64,000 nt of DNA from Foliimonas ilicis (lineage in GTDB: Bacteria; Pseudomonadota; Alphaproteobacteria; Rhizobiales; Rhizobiaceae), in NCBI RefSeq assembly GCF_039939195.1, contig NZ_JBDUUH010000019.1, forward strand, positions 16,171 to 80,170, given 5' to 3'. Shown in pieces: positions 34,174 through 44,367 of the stretch. The first letter of the stretch is position 1. Each line of letters begins with the position of its first letter. Made by a program: the position numbers and the translations under genes. The notes under the pieces are model-generated. The model did not search any database, was not told the DNA's origin, and saw only the letters and a program-made list of their open reading frames with translations.

Positions 34174-35625
34174 TTACCCTGCCTTTTGCTCCGGGAATTT
34201 CATTACCACGGACAATCCGGGGTTTTCGGGCAAAAGATCAAGGGTGCCGCCGTGAAATTTCATCACGGCCTTGGCGAGGCTCAAGCCCAGGCCTGAACCT
34301 GGCTGGGAGCGGCTTTTTTCGAGGCGCACGAAACGTTCGGTCACGCGCTGGCGATCGACATCATCGGGAATGCCCTCGCCATTGTCGGCAACTTTCAGCG
34401 AGATGAAACCGGCCTCGCGCTTCAAGCTCACCAGCACGCGCGGTTTTTCGTTCGAACCGGCTGAGTATTTGATTGCATTGTCGACGATGTTGGAAAGCGC
34501 CTGCGCGATCAGTTCGCGGTTGCCCTGAACGGCGAATTCGCCAACCACAGAGGCTTCCAGCAAAACTCCGCCCTCTTCCGCAACCGGCTCGTAAAGCTCG
34601 ACCACATCGCGCACCGCCGCCGCCAGATCGACCCGCGACACAGCCTCCGAGGAATAGCCTGCCTCCAGCCGCGAGATCATCAAAATCGCGTTGAAGGTGC
34701 GGATGAGCTGGTCGGATTCGGCGATCGTTCCTTCGAGCGCGGCTTTGTATTGTTCCGGGCTCTGCTTGCCGCCAAGTGCGGATTCAGCCCGATTGCGCAG
34801 ACGCGTCAGCGGGGTCTTCAAATCATGCGCGATATTGTCGGAAACCTGTTTCAGTCCCTCGTTGAGGTTCGAAATGCGGCTCAGCATCGTATTGAGATTT
34901 TCCGACAGGCGATCGAATTCGTCGCCAGCGCCGCTCACCGGCAGACGCCCGGAAAGGTCGCCGCCCATGATCCGGCTGCTTGCCTCGGAAACCTTGTCGA
35001 TGCGCTTCAGCGCCTGACGGCCGACAAAGAACCAGATCAGCAAAGCGCCGATCCCCATCATGCCGAGCGCCACCATCAGCGAACGGCTGACGACATCTCG
35101 CAGGCGTTCCGGTTCGCCAAGATCGCGGCCGACCAAAACGATCATCTGGTTCGGAAGCCTGAGCACCAGTGCTATCGCGTCATGGTTGGATTGCCGTGCA
35201 GGCTGCGCCGCTACCTCATTGGCTTCGTCATTTTCCTGCGGGACAGTCGCTTCACCGTAGCGCCGGTACGAAAATGGCCTTTCGGTCCAGCCCTCGGTTT
35301 CCAGAACGCCGGGGGCGATGCTTTCGACATTGCCCGAAAGGATGCGGCCATTTGGGTCGGCGATCAGGTACAAATTGGCGCTCGGCTGGCGCGCGCGCAT
35401 GCCGACGACGCGAACCAGCGTCTGTAGTCCGCCCCGCTGATAGGCACGTCCAAGCCCCTGCATTTCCTCGTTGATCGTTTCCTGCGTCTGCGATGTCAGA
35501 ATGTTGACCGACAGCGATGTCATGTAAAAAACAAGCAATATCGCGCAAAGCGCGAAAAGCACCATGAACAGCGCCGAAAGCCGCGCTGCCGTCGTCTTCA
35601 TTATGGCTGGCAGGCGCAGCGACAC
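34174..35625 (-). CDS. Two-component sensor histidine kinase
   Basis: About 483 residues. Two membrane segments (about 15-38, with ALFMVLFALCAILLVFYMTS, and about 180-205) flank a periplasmic region, followed by a HAMP domain. The phospho-acceptor His lies in DNIAHDLKTPLTRLRNRAE near 267. The ATPase domain contains NIVDNAIKYS and GSGLGLSLAK. A GTG at 35625, with AGGG nine bases ahead and almost touching the regulator stop, is the likely start; an ATG at 35601 is the alternative. Its partner is the regulator at 35630-36349. Confidence 0.85.
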   Translation of the reverse strand: MSLRLPAIMKTTAARLSALFMVLFALCAILLVFYMTSLSVNILTSQTQETINEEMQGLGRAYQRGGLQTLVRVVGMRARQPSANLYLIADPNGRILSGNVESIAPGVLETEGWTERPFSYRRYGEATVPQENDEANEVAAQPARQSNHDAIALVLRLPNQMIVLVGRDLGEPERLRDVVSRSLMVALGMMGIGALLIWFFVGRQALKRIDKVSEASSRIMGGDLSGRLPVSGAGDEFDRLSENLNTMLSRISNLNEGLKQVSDNIAHDLKTPLTRLRNRAESALGGKQSPEQYKAALEGTIAESDQLIRTFNAILMISRLEAGYSSEAVSRVDLAAAVRDVVELYEPVAEEGGVLLEASVVGEFAVQGNRELIAQALSNIVDNAIKYSAGSNEKPRVLVSLKREAGFISLKVADNGEGIPDDVDRQRVTERFVRLEKSRSQPGSGLGLSLAKAVMKFHGGTLDLLPENPGLSVVMKFPEQKAG

Positions 35626-35629
35626 CGTT

Positions 35630-36349
35630 CTATGCCCTGAGCATATAGCCCGCGCCGCGCACGGTATGCAGGATCGGCTTGTCGAAGCCTTTTTCGATCT
35701 TGCTTCTGAGACGCGACACGTGAACATCAATCACATTGGTCTGCGGGTCGAAATGATAATCCCAGACATTTTCCAGAAGCATCGTACGCGTAACCACTTG
35801 GCCCGCATGCCGCATCAGATATTCGAGAAGGCGGAATTCGCGCGGCTGAAGCGTTATGTCGCGCGCCGCGCGGCGCACCGTATGCGACAGCCGATCGAGT
35901 TCCAGATCGCCGACGCGATAAACCGTCTCGGCATCGCGCGACATGGTACGGCGGTTGAGAACTTCGACGCGCGCTAGCAATTCGGTGAAAGCGTAGGGCT
36001 TGGTCAGATAATCGTCGCCCCCGGCGCGCAGGCCGGTCACGCGGTCATCCACTTCGCCTAGCGCAGAAAGGATCAAAACGGGGGTCGAATTGCCCCGCGA
36101 ACGCAAGGCGGCAATCACGGAAAGACCGTCGCGGCGCGGCAGCATGCGATCGACGACCATCACGTCGTATTCGCCGCTGTCGGCAAGCGCGAAGCCGGTT
36201 TCCCCATCGCCCGCGACATGCGCGGTGTGGCCGGATTCGGCAAAAGCCTTGCTGAGATAGTCGGCCGCCTCGCGGTCGTCTTCGATAACCAGAATCTTCA
36301 TGGAGCTGTTATAAGCTAATTCTTCCGGTGCTGCCGAGCCTATGTTCAT
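35630..36349 (-). CDS. OmpR-family response regulator
   Basis: A receiver domain starts KILVIEDDREAADYLSKAF and contains the phospho-Asp in VMVVDRMLPRRDG. A winged-helix DNA-binding domain ends the protein (EFRLLEYLMRHAGQVVTR). The ATG at 36349 has a textbook GGAG eight bases ahead and adds 16 residues before the usual family start at 36301, which has no ribosome site. It is paired with the kinase downstream and lies just past degP, so the pair may sense envelope stress; that is inference. Confidence 0.85.
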   Translation of the reverse strand: MNIGSAAPEELAYNSSMKILVIEDDREAADYLSKAFAESGHTAHVAGDGETGFALADSGEYDVMVVDRMLPRRDGLSVIAALRSRGNSTPVLILSALGEVDDRVTGLRAGGDDYLTKPYAFTELLARVEVLNRRTMSRDAETVYRVGDLELDRLSHTVRRAARDITLQPREFRLLEYLMRHAGQVVTRTMLLENVWDYHFDPQTNVIDVHVSRLRSKIEKGFDKPILHTVRGAGYMLRA

Positions 36350-36524
36350 AGCTTGAACTCCTGCAAATGCTCCGGGCTTTCGAGCCCGGTGGCGGCAGCC
36401 GATGATGGGTCGCCTGCCGCCGGATCGGACACGAAAGAGATACACATCGCGCCGACCCTCGCTCTTCCCTTAGGCCGTACCGGGGGTATGGTCCGGCGGT
36501 CGGGAGGAGCTAGGGTTTAAGGCT

Positions 36525-38060
36525 TCAACCTTTGGCAACCGGCAGCGTCACAAAGCGGCTGGTGTCGTCGCGCGAAACGCGAACCAGCACTGCCTTGCGG
36601 CCGGAATTCGCCGCATCGGTCATCGCCTTGGTCAGATCGGAGGCCTGATTGATGTCGGTCGAGTTGACCGAAACGATCACGTCACCAGCCTGAATGCCGC
36701 GGTCGGCCGCGTCACTGTCCGGGTCGACATCGGTCACGACAATTCCCTTGCCGTCATCCGAACGCGTCACGGTGAGCCCCAGATCGGCAAGCGAATCCGT
36801 TTGGGTTTCGGTATCGGGTGCCGTCTGATCATCGGCAGATGCCTGCTTGTCGGTGCCGGGAAGTTCGCCAAGTGCGATCTTCAGATCTTCCGACTTGCCC
36901 TTGCGCCAAACCGTCACGTCCACGGACTTTCCAGGAGCGATGGCTGCAACGAGACGAGCCAGTTCGCGCGGCGAAGACACAGGCTTGCCGTCGAGACCGG
37001 TAATCACGTCACCTGCAACGATGCCAGCCTTTATCGCCGGACCGTCTGCCTGCGCTTCCGAAACGAGCGCGCCCTTGGCATCCGACAGACCGAGCGAGTC
37101 GGCGATTTCAGGCGTTACGGGCTGTATCTGCACGCCGATCCAGCCGCGCTGAACCGAACCCTTTGAGATCAGGTTTTCGACCACTTCGTTCGTGGTGGAT
37201 GCAGGAATTGCAAACGCGATACCCACATTGCCGCCCGAAGGCGAGAAGATGGCGGTGTTAACGCCTACGACCTGACCGTTGAGGTTGAAGGCCGGGCCAC
37301 CCGAATTGCCGCGGTTAACCGCCGCGTCGATCTGGATGAAGTCATCGTAAGGGCCTGCGCCAATGTCACGACCGCGAGCCGAGACGATACCGGCTGTCAC
37401 CGTGCCGCCAAGTCCGAACGGGTTGCCAACCGCCACGACCCAGTCACCAACGCGTACCTTCGCGTCATCGGCAAAGCCGACATAGGTGAATTTCTGGTCG
37501 CTATCGACTTTTAGCACGGCAAGATCGGTGCGCGGATCGGTGCCGACGAGCTTGGCGTCGAGTTCCTTGCCGTCATCCGTCACGACCGTATAGGCGGTGC
37601 CGCCATCGACGACGTGATTGTTGGTGACGACATAGCCGTCTTCGGAAATGAAGAAGCCGGAACCCTGAGCGGTCGGGCGCGCTTCATTGCGATTGCGACG
37701 GTTCGGCCTGTTCGGGCGATCCTGCCCGCCATCGCCGCGGAATTCACGGAAAAAGCGCTTCATCGGATGATCGTCGGGCAGATTGTCGAAGCCGGGAGGC
37801 GCGTTGAACGAGCCGCCACGATTGCTGGTCGGCTCGACATTCGATTTTACGCGAACGCTGACAACGGCAGGCGATACTTTTTCGACCACATCGGCAAAGC
37901 TCGGCGCCTGCGGCGCGTCTACGCGAACCGCATCGGCGAGAACGGGAGCGGTTACGGTGGTCATTGCGCCAACGCCGATCGCGCCAGCGACTGCGATGGA
38001 TGCCACGGCTGCCAGAAGCCGGCTGCGTGTCTTGGATGTCGGGGTGGGAACGCTGTTCAT
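36525..38060 (-). CDS. degP: Periplasmic serine protease of the DegP/HtrA family
   Basis: A 511-residue envelope protease/chaperone. A long N-terminal signal region ends near APVLADAV. The trypsin-like domain has the triad His in VTNNHVVDGG (near 148), Asp in DPRTDLAVLKV and Ser in NRGNSGGPAFN (near 251). Two PDZ domains follow. It degrades or refolds damaged periplasmic proteins. The start at 38060 has AAGGA about ten bases ahead. It lies between the cytochrome c maturation genes and a two-component pair. Confidence 0.92.
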   Translation of the reverse strand: MNSVPTPTSKTRSRLLAAVASIAVAGAIGVGAMTTVTAPVLADAVRVDAPQAPSFADVVEKVSPAVVSVRVKSNVEPTSNRGGSFNAPPGFDNLPDDHPMKRFFREFRGDGGQDRPNRPNRRNRNEARPTAQGSGFFISEDGYVVTNNHVVDGGTAYTVVTDDGKELDAKLVGTDPRTDLAVLKVDSDQKFTYVGFADDAKVRVGDWVVAVGNPFGLGGTVTAGIVSARGRDIGAGPYDDFIQIDAAVNRGNSGGPAFNLNGQVVGVNTAIFSPSGGNVGIAFAIPASTTNEVVENLISKGSVQRGWIGVQIQPVTPEIADSLGLSDAKGALVSEAQADGPAIKAGIVAGDVITGLDGKPVSSPRELARLVAAIAPGKSVDVTVWRKGKSEDLKIALGELPGTDKQASADDQTAPDTETQTDSLADLGLTVTRSDDGKGIVVTDVDPDSDAADRGIQAGDVIVSVNSTDINQASDLTKAMTDAANSGRKAVLVRVSRDDTSRFVTLPVAKG

Positions 38061-38183
38061 CTTATCGTGTCCTTCTAGACTCAATGCCATCGTGGGCATC
38101 GTCGGAAGTACAAATAGGACACATCACATTACGGCACTCTTTCCGACGAATGAAACTTTCGTAATGTTCGCGGATAAGAAGAT

Positions 38184-38654
38184 TCAGCCCTGATTTTTAA
38201 GAATATCGTCCAGCGCGCGCTTCTCCTCGCCGCTCAAAGCAGCGGAATCGGCGATCTTCCGCCGTCTCGACGAGAAAAAGATAAAGGCGCCTCCCGCTGC
38301 CAGCAGCAAGATTGGCGTGACCCACAACAAGGCGTTGCGGATATTGAACTTCGGCCGCAGCAGTACGAACTCGCCATAGCGGGAGACGACGTAGTCCATC
38401 ACCTGCTCGTCCGTATCGCCTGCTGTCAACCGTGTCCGCACCAGAACGCGCAGATCGCGGGCAAGCTCGGCATCGGAATCGTCGATGGACTGGTTCTGGC
38501 AGACCATGCAGCGCAAATGCGCCGAAAGGCTGCGCGCACGCGCCTCCAGCGCCGGGTTTGGCAGAACCTCGTCAGGCTGCACGGCCATTGCCGAACCGCC
38601 GAACAGCAGGCTCGAAAAAACCGCCAGTACGAGGAGAAAGCTTTTCACTTTCAT
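38184..38654 (-). CDS. ccmH: Cytochrome c maturation protein CcmH (CycL)
   Basis: A 156-residue periplasmic thioredoxin-like factor that handles apocytochrome c thiols. It has a signal peptide (LLVLAVFSSLLFGGSAMA), the redox motif LRCMVCQNQSIDDSDA and a C-terminal membrane anchor near 103-125. It is the last gene of the cycHJKL set, and its start overlaps the ccmF stop by 4 bp (ATGA). Confidence 0.93.
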   Translation of the reverse strand: MKVKSFLLVLAVFSSLLFGGSAMAVQPDEVLPNPALEARARSLSAHLRCMVCQNQSIDDSDAELARDLRVLVRTRLTAGDTDEQVMDYVVSRYGEFVLLRPKFNIRNALLWVTPILLLAAGGAFIFFSSRRRKIADSAALSGEEKRALDDILKNQG

Positions 38655-40654
38655 GTCGTTGCCGGGCTCGGCGTTTCGCGCAGCTTCGTCTTACGCTTTG
38701 CCGGCGCACCTACCCGCAGACGGCGGTCGAGCAGCGAGAACGTACCACCTATCATCATGGCAACGGCGCCCAGCCAGATCAGCGTCACCAGAGGTTTCCA
38801 CCAGACCCTGACGACGATCGCGCCATTCTCGCCCTGATCGCCAAGCGCGATGTAAAGCTGGCTCAGACCCATAGTCCTGATACCCGCTTCCGTCGTCGGC
38901 ATTTGGCGCACGGTGTAGAAGCGCTTGGCCGACATGATAGTGCCTCTGACGGTATTGCCGTCGCCCATCAGCGAGAATGTGCCCTGCTCTTCCGTGAAAT
39001 TCGGCCCCTGAAACGGCTTCAATCCGTCATAGCGCAGCGTGTAGCCGGAAATCTCCAGCGTTTCACCCGGATGCATGACGACGATACGCTCTGCTTCGAA
39101 CGAGACGACCGCAACGATGCCGAGCGTCGTCAGCCCCAGCCCAAGATGCGCCAGCGCCGTACCGAAGATCGAGCGCGGCAATCCCCTTATGCGGCGCAGC
39201 GCCGTTGAGAACGGAACGCTGCCAAGTCCGGCCTTGTAGAAAACATCGGTGAACGCGCCGAGAATGAGCCACACCGAAATTCCCGCACCGAGCGCGGCGA
39301 AGACCGACGACCCGTCCACGAACAACAGCGTTGCCAGAACGACCAGCAGCGCACCGCCGAAAGCAAACATCAGCCGTTGCGCCACCGCATAAACATCCCC
39401 GCGCTTCCACGCCAGAAGCGGCCCGAACGGTACGGCCAGCAGCAGGGGCACCATCAACGGGCCGAATGTCAGGTTGAAGAACGGCTCGCCCACCGAAATC
39501 TTGTCGCCGGAAATAGCCTCAACCAGAAGCGGGTAAAGCGTGCCGATCAGCACGGTTGCCGTCGCGGTCGTCAGGAACAGATTGTTGAGAACCAGCGCGC
39601 CTTCGCGCGAAATCGGCTGGAAAATTCCACCCGGAACAAGCTGCTGCGCCCGGAATGCAAACAGCGCCAGCGACCCGCCGATGAACACCATCAGAATGCA
39701 CAGGATGAACACGCCCCGGCTCGGGTCCGTCGCGAAGGCATGAACCGAGGTCAAAACACCCGAGCGCACAAGGAACGTCCCAAGCAGCGACAGCGAAAAG
39801 GTCAGGATCGCCAGAAGAAGTGTCCAGATCTTCAACGCCGAACGCCGTTCCATGACGATTGCCGAATGCAGCAGCGCCGTACCCGAAAGCCACGGCATGA
39901 AGGATGCGTTTTCCACCGGATCCCAGAACCAGAAACCGCCCCAGCCGAGTTCGTAATAGGCCCAGTAAGAGCCCATCGCGATGCCGCCGGTCAGGAACAC
40001 CCAGGCAGCCAGTGTCCACGGCCGCACCCAGCGCGCCCAGGCAGCATCGATCTTGCCGTCGATGAGCGCTGCGACCGCGAAAGAGAAACAGACGGAAAAC
40101 CCGACATAGCCAAGATAAAGCAGCGGCGGATGGATCGCCAGGCCGATGTCCTGAAGGATAGGGTTGAGATCGCGCCCCTCGATAGGCGCCGGTATCAACC
40201 GTGCGAACGGGTTCGACGTCGCCAGAATGAACAGCAGAAATGCCGCACCGATCCAGCCCTGAACGGCCAGCACATTGGCGCGCAGGGTCGATGGCAAATT
40301 CTTGCCGAACACCGCGACGAGCGCCCCGAAAAACGTCAGGATCACCACCCACAAAAGCATCGAGCCTTCGTGGTTTCCCCATGTGCCGGTGATCTTGTAG
40401 AGCATCGGCTTCATCGAATGGGAGTTCTCCCAGACATTGACCAGCGAGAAATCCGACTGGATGTAAGCCACTGTAAGCACTGCGAAAGACAAGAGCGTCA
40501 GCGCAAATCCGGTAATCGTCACCGGCTCGCCAACAGCCATCAGCCGCTCATCGCCGGTCCTTGCGCCCCAAAGGGGCACGATGGACTGGACCAGCGACAG
40601 GGTGAACGCCAGAACGAGCGCGAAATGGCCTATCTCAACCATGCTGCCGTTCAT
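38651..40654 (-). CDS. ccmF: Heme lyase subunit CcmF (CycK)
   Basis: A 667-residue inner-membrane protein with many membrane segments. It works with CcmH and CcmI to attach heme to apocytochrome c. The tryptophan-rich heme-handling motif WGGFWFWDPVENASFMPW is intact, as are the flanking conserved histidine regions. The ATG at 40654 overlaps the ccmE stop (ATGA) and has AGGAAG ahead of it. Confidence 0.95.
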   Translation of the reverse strand: MNGSMVEIGHFALVLAFTLSLVQSIVPLWGARTGDERLMAVGEPVTITGFALTLLSFAVLTVAYIQSDFSLVNVWENSHSMKPMLYKITGTWGNHEGSMLLWVVILTFFGALVAVFGKNLPSTLRANVLAVQGWIGAAFLLFILATSNPFARLIPAPIEGRDLNPILQDIGLAIHPPLLYLGYVGFSVCFSFAVAALIDGKIDAAWARWVRPWTLAAWVFLTGGIAMGSYWAYYELGWGGFWFWDPVENASFMPWLSGTALLHSAIVMERRSALKIWTLLLAILTFSLSLLGTFLVRSGVLTSVHAFATDPSRGVFILCILMVFIGGSLALFAFRAQQLVPGGIFQPISREGALVLNNLFLTTATATVLIGTLYPLLVEAISGDKISVGEPFFNLTFGPLMVPLLLAVPFGPLLAWKRGDVYAVAQRLMFAFGGALLVVLATLLFVDGSSVFAALGAGISVWLILGAFTDVFYKAGLGSVPFSTALRRIRGLPRSIFGTALAHLGLGLTTLGIVAVVSFEAERIVVMHPGETLEISGYTLRYDGLKPFQGPNFTEEQGTFSLMGDGNTVRGTIMSAKRFYTVRQMPTTEAGIRTMGLSQLYIALGDQGENGAIVVRVWWKPLVTLIWLGAVAMMIGGTFSLLDRRLRVGAPAKRKTKLRETPSPATT

Positions 40655-41091
40655 TGTCCGTCTTCCTGCCACAGACCCTTGGCCTTCAGGCCGTCCGCGA
40701 CTTCCTTGGGCATATATGTCTCGTCATGCTTTGCCAGCACGCTGTCGGCAGTGAATGTGCCGTCGGCGCCGAAGCTGCCTTCGGTGATAACGCCCTGCTC
40801 CTCGCGAAACAGGTCCGGCAATATGCCGTTGTAAGTCACCTTCACCGTTTGGTCCGTATCGGTCACGACGAAAGCGACATGCGTGCCCTCGCCGCGCGAG
40901 ATCGAGCCTTTTTCGACCAGACCGCCCAGACGGATGCGCTGTCCCGGCTCCAGCGTTGCGGCATAAACATCACTCGGCATGTAGAAATAGGACGCTTTCT
41001 GACCGAGCGCGTAGAAGGTCAGGCCCGCCGCGGCACCCAGAAAGGCCAGCCCGCCGCCGATCACCATCAGTCTTTTATGCTTGCGTTTCAT
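40651..41091 (-). CDS. ccmE: Heme chaperone CcmE (CycJ)
   Basis: A 146-residue periplasmic heme chaperone anchored by an N-terminal membrane helix (LMVIGGGLAFLGAAAGLTFY). The OB-fold domain carries the heme-binding His in VLAKHDETYMP near residue 122. It takes heme from the CcmABCD exporter and delivers it to CcmF. It lies 3 bp past ccmI and overlaps ccmF. Confidence 0.95.
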   Translation of the reverse strand: MKRKHKRLMVIGGGLAFLGAAAGLTFYALGQKASYFYMPSDVYAATLEPGQRIRLGGLVEKGSISRGEGTHVAFVVTDTDQTVKVTYNGILPDLFREEQGVITEGSFGADGTFTADSVLAKHDETYMPKEVADGLKAKGLWQEDGQ

Positions 41092-41094
41092 CGC

Positions 41095-42219
41095 CTACTC
41101 CGCCGCCTCCACATTCAGAGACGCCGCAAAATCGGCCAGCTTCCTGCCGTCTTCGCTGTCCTTGCCGAGCGCCGCAAGGCCCCGGTCGCGTGCACCGGCG
41201 GCCTCCTTACCGTTGCCCAGCACCATATAGGAGCGAACCAGTTGCATCCATCCGTCGACATCGTTGGAATTCTGGCGAAGTCTTTCGTCCAGTCTGGCGA
41301 CCATGCCGGCCACCATTTCATTGCGATCCGCATCGGACATGTCTGCGGCGGCATCCACATCCGCCTGACCGGGGCCTGCTATCGGCGGAACACCGGCTAG
41401 TCTGCGGCTTTCGGCCTGCGCCCGTTCGACCGGCGCGCGCCACGGCGAATCCTGCGGCAGCGTATCGAGCATCGCCTGCCACGCTTTCTCGGCATCGTCG
41501 TGACGCCCTTCCTGTGAAAGCGCTATGGCCAGAAAAAACTGTGCTTTCGGCTGCGCAGGCTCTATCGCGACTGCTTTCTCGAAAGTCTTCTGCGCCTCGA
41601 CGGAAACGATACCGCCGCCCGCATTGGTTATCGCCTCGCCCAATCCTGCGAGCCGGGTCGAGGTTTCGCCCTCAAGCCGGATTGCGTTGCGATAAGCAGT
41701 TGCTCCATCGGCAAACCTGCCGATCCGCACATAGATCGGCGCGAGCGTGTCCCATCCGCGTCCGTCTTCGGGGTTGCTGGCGAGATGTCCCTCGGCGCGC
41801 GCGATAAGCTCGTCCGCGCTGCTGTCTGCCGGGTTGGCTTCAAGCCGTGCGGCTAGCGGCTGATCTGGAATGTCGGGCGAACCTGTCGCGGTGTAGAGGC
41901 CCCAGCTCACCAGCGGAACCGCCAATATTGCTGCCGCACCGATCATCCGCCCGGAGCGGGATACGCCAACGGATTTGTGTTTCGCCCTGGCGTCGGCGCT
42001 GATGATTCTGCGTGAGATTTCCGCGCGCGCCTGTTCGGCGTCACTCGGTGCAACCAGCTTGCGTGCAACGTCTTTTTCAAGCTCGGAAAGCTGGTCGCGA
42101 TAGACTTCGACGTCGAAATTTCCGTCGGCGACAGAAGTCTCGTTGCGGCGCGCCAGCGGCAGTAAAACCGCGAGGCTCGCGCCCAAGGTCAGCAATGCGG
42201 CAATGGACCAGAAAAGCAT
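41095..42219 (-). CDS. ccmI: Cytochrome c maturation factor CcmI (CycH)
   Basis: A 374-residue membrane protein. Two membrane segments lie at about 2-20 and 94-112, with a cytoplasmic loop between them, then a periplasmic domain with TPR-like repeats (DGRGWDTLAPIYVRIGRF and similar) that holds the apocytochrome for heme attachment. It opens the cycHJKL operon. In Rhizobium leguminosarum this operon lies next to feuPQ and is also needed for iron uptake; the same neighbours are seen here. Confidence 0.9.
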   Translation of the reverse strand: MLFWSIAALLTLGASLAVLLPLARRNETSVADGNFDVEVYRDQLSELEKDVARKLVAPSDAEQARAEISRRIISADARAKHKSVGVSRSGRMIGAAAILAVPLVSWGLYTATGSPDIPDQPLAARLEANPADSSADELIARAEGHLASNPEDGRGWDTLAPIYVRIGRFADGATAYRNAIRLEGETSTRLAGLGEAITNAGGGIVSVEAQKTFEKAVAIEPAQPKAQFFLAIALSQEGRHDDAEKAWQAMLDTLPQDSPWRAPVERAQAESRRLAGVPPIAGPGQADVDAAADMSDADRNEMVAGMVARLDERLRQNSNDVDGWMQLVRSYMVLGNGKEAAGARDRGLAALGKDSEDGRKLADFAASLNVEAAE

Positions 42220-42388
42220 GGCCCCTCATTAGCTGGCCGCATCCCATCTGCCAACGCAGGCTGCCTGCGGCGGATTGACGGGTCTACCGCGCAATTTTCC
42301 GCTATTGGCCCCAAATTCTGCGGTTTTTAGACAAAAATCGGCCCAAGCTGCCCGCTCAGGCTTCAAATTTACGTGACGCCGCGCCCAA

Positions 42389-42841
42389 TCAGGTAAGCGG
42401 CGTCCAGCTTCCATCGGCGTTGCGGCAGGCCGTGCCGCGCGCGCTTGTCGATGGTCCGCCAGCATAGACCGTGTGCGTATACTGCCTGCAATCCTGAGAT
42501 CCGACGCGATATGGCTGCGACGCAACGACCTCGCCATAGGAGCTACCGCGGTCGCTCTTCCACGTCACCGCCTGGCCGCCTTGGGTGTATTCCAGCGCCC
42601 GATACTCGGCTTCAAGTCCCAGCCGGCGCTCGCGATTGCTCAGTTCCGATCCGATCGATCCGCCGACCAACCCGCCATTCATGGCGCTCACGATCCGCGC
42701 CGCCAGTTTTCCATCATCGGCCGGTGGCTGAACAGCCGCCTGTTGCTGCGACGGAACGACTTCAGGCTGCAGCGTCTGTCCTGTCGTGGTGCAGCCCGCA
42801 ACGGCGCCAAGCCCCAGCAAAACTACGAAACGTAACTTCAT
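42389..42841 (-). CDS. Outer-membrane lipoprotein resembling the 17-kDa surface antigen family
   Basis: A 150-residue protein. MKLRFVVLLGLGAVAGC ends in a lipobox (VAGC). The mature part has a glycine-rich stretch (MNGGLVGGSIGSELS) and the C-terminal RALEYTQGGQAVTWKSD and RQYTHTVYAGG segments typical of the rickettsial 17-kDa antigen/RT0821-type domain. It probably sits in the outer membrane. The start at 42841 puts the lipoprotein signal at the N-terminus; the frame is open 10 codons further. It lies between feuQ and cycH. Confidence 0.78.
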   Translation of the reverse strand: MKLRFVVLLGLGAVAGCTTTGQTLQPEVVPSQQQAAVQPPADDGKLAARIVSAMNGGLVGGSIGSELSNRERRLGLEAEYRALEYTQGGQAVTWKSDRGSSYGEVVASQPYRVGSQDCRQYTHTVYAGGPSTSARGTACRNADGSWTPLT

Positions 42842-42947
42842 GAATTTCGTCAATTTCGAATTTACCACCAAGAAAACATGGTCCTTTGCCAGGGTCGGGA
42901 CTCAAATGCGGACGGCCCGTGAACGGTTCCGTTCGCAATAGTCTTGT

Positions 42948-44324
42948 CTATCCCACCATACGCAATTGAACAATTGCCTTGAGCCCGCCAAGCGAGGAGC
43001 GCTCAAGCTTCAGTACCCCTTCATATTCCTTCACCAGATCGGTCACGATTGCCAGCCCCAGACCAGTTCCCGGCTTCGTTTCATCGAGCCTGTTGCCCCG
43101 TTTCAACGCTTCCCGCGCCTGCTCATCGGGAATCCCCGGCCCGTCATCCTCGATCGTCATGGTCAGATAGCCGGGCGCGCCGTCATCCGGCTTTTCGGCA
43201 TCGACCGTCACCGAAACTGCGCTGCGCGCCCATTTCATGGCATTTTCGAGCAGATTGCCGAGTATTTCCTCGAAATCCTCGCGTTCGCCGGCAAAAACCA
43301 CATCTGTTGCAGGCAGCGAAAGCGACACATGCGTCCGCGGATTGAGCTTTTCCAGCACCCGCACCATACGTCTCACCACTTCGGATACCGACGTTCTGAA
43401 AACAACGCTGTCGCGCTGCGCAGCCACCCGCGCGCGTTTCAGATAATGCTCGATCTGGTGCTGCATCGATGCCGCCTGCTCGGTCAGCAATTTTCCCTTG
43501 TCGCCGCCCAACGCCCGGCCTTCGTTCAAAAGAACCGCCAGCGGCGTCTTCAGCGAATGCGCAAGATTTCCGACCTGCGTTCGTGAGCGCTCCACGATGC
43601 GCCTGTTGTTTTCGATCAGCGCATTCGTCTCATTGGCCAGCGGTTCGATTTCCGCCGGAAAGCGCCCATCGAGCCGCTTCGCCGTTCCCTCGCGCACCAT
43701 CGAAAGCGCCTCGCGCACCCGCGCCAGCGGTTGAAGCCCCAACAGGATGGCAATCGCGTTGATCGCGATCATACCAATGCCGAACATCGACAGGTAAAAA
43801 TACAGCCGCCGCTCGAAAGCCCCGATTTCTTCCTGCAACTCCGACCGGTTTCCCATCACGCGAAAGCGTGCGATGCGGCCCTGATTGTCCAGCACGAATT
43901 CGCTTTCCACCACCTGCAATCGCTTGTCGTTCGTGCCTTCGGCCACATAGCTGCGGCGAAATTCAGCATCGAATGGAACATCGGACGATGCGGGCGACGG
44001 AATATCCTCGAACATCGAAGACGAGCGCAACTGCCCGGTCAGGCCGCGCGAAATCGGCTCCACCACCCAATACCAACCCGAATTCGGCTGCGAAAAGCGA
44101 AGATCGCCGAGATCGGGATTGCCGGTAAGCGTACCATTGGCCGAAACGCCAACCGATCCGATCAGATTGAACAGATGCGCCGAAAGAAGGCTTTCAAAGC
44201 CCTTTTCGCTGGTCTGGCTGTAGAGCGTCGTAATGACAGTCGAAATGACCACCATCGTCACCACCGCCCACATCGTGGAAAAGGCGATGATGCGAAATGC
44301 CAGCGATTTCGGGTTGAAGATCAT
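42948..44324 (-). CDS. feuQ: Sensor histidine kinase FeuQ
   Basis: A 458-residue PhoQ-like kinase. Membrane segments near 10-30 and 170-190 bracket a periplasmic sensor domain. A HAMP linker is followed by the phospho-acceptor His in GNLAHSLKTPLAVLLNEG near 256 and an ATPase domain with NLLENAMKWA and GTGLGLAIVTDLV. Identity as FeuQ rests on the match in gene order with feuPQ-cycHJKL of rhizobia. In Sinorhizobium meliloti, FeuPQ controls ndvA and envelope osmoadaptation. It is separated from feuP by 166 bp holding a hairpin-forming repeat. Confidence 0.83.
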   Translation of the reverse strand: MIFNPKSLAFRIIAFSTMWAVVTMVVISTVITTLYSQTSEKGFESLLSAHLFNLIGSVGVSANGTLTGNPDLGDLRFSQPNSGWYWVVEPISRGLTGQLRSSSMFEDIPSPASSDVPFDAEFRRSYVAEGTNDKRLQVVESEFVLDNQGRIARFRVMGNRSELQEEIGAFERRLYFYLSMFGIGMIAINAIAILLGLQPLARVREALSMVREGTAKRLDGRFPAEIEPLANETNALIENNRRIVERSRTQVGNLAHSLKTPLAVLLNEGRALGGDKGKLLTEQAASMQHQIEHYLKRARVAAQRDSVVFRTSVSEVVRRMVRVLEKLNPRTHVSLSLPATDVVFAGEREDFEEILGNLLENAMKWARSAVSVTVDAEKPDDGAPGYLTMTIEDDGPGIPDEQAREALKRGNRLDETKPGTGLGLAIVTDLVKEYEGVLKLERSSLGGLKAIVQLRMVG

Positions 44325-44367
44325 TCCGCCGTCCCGGCGCGCATGTTGCAGCCCTTTTGATAAGTCG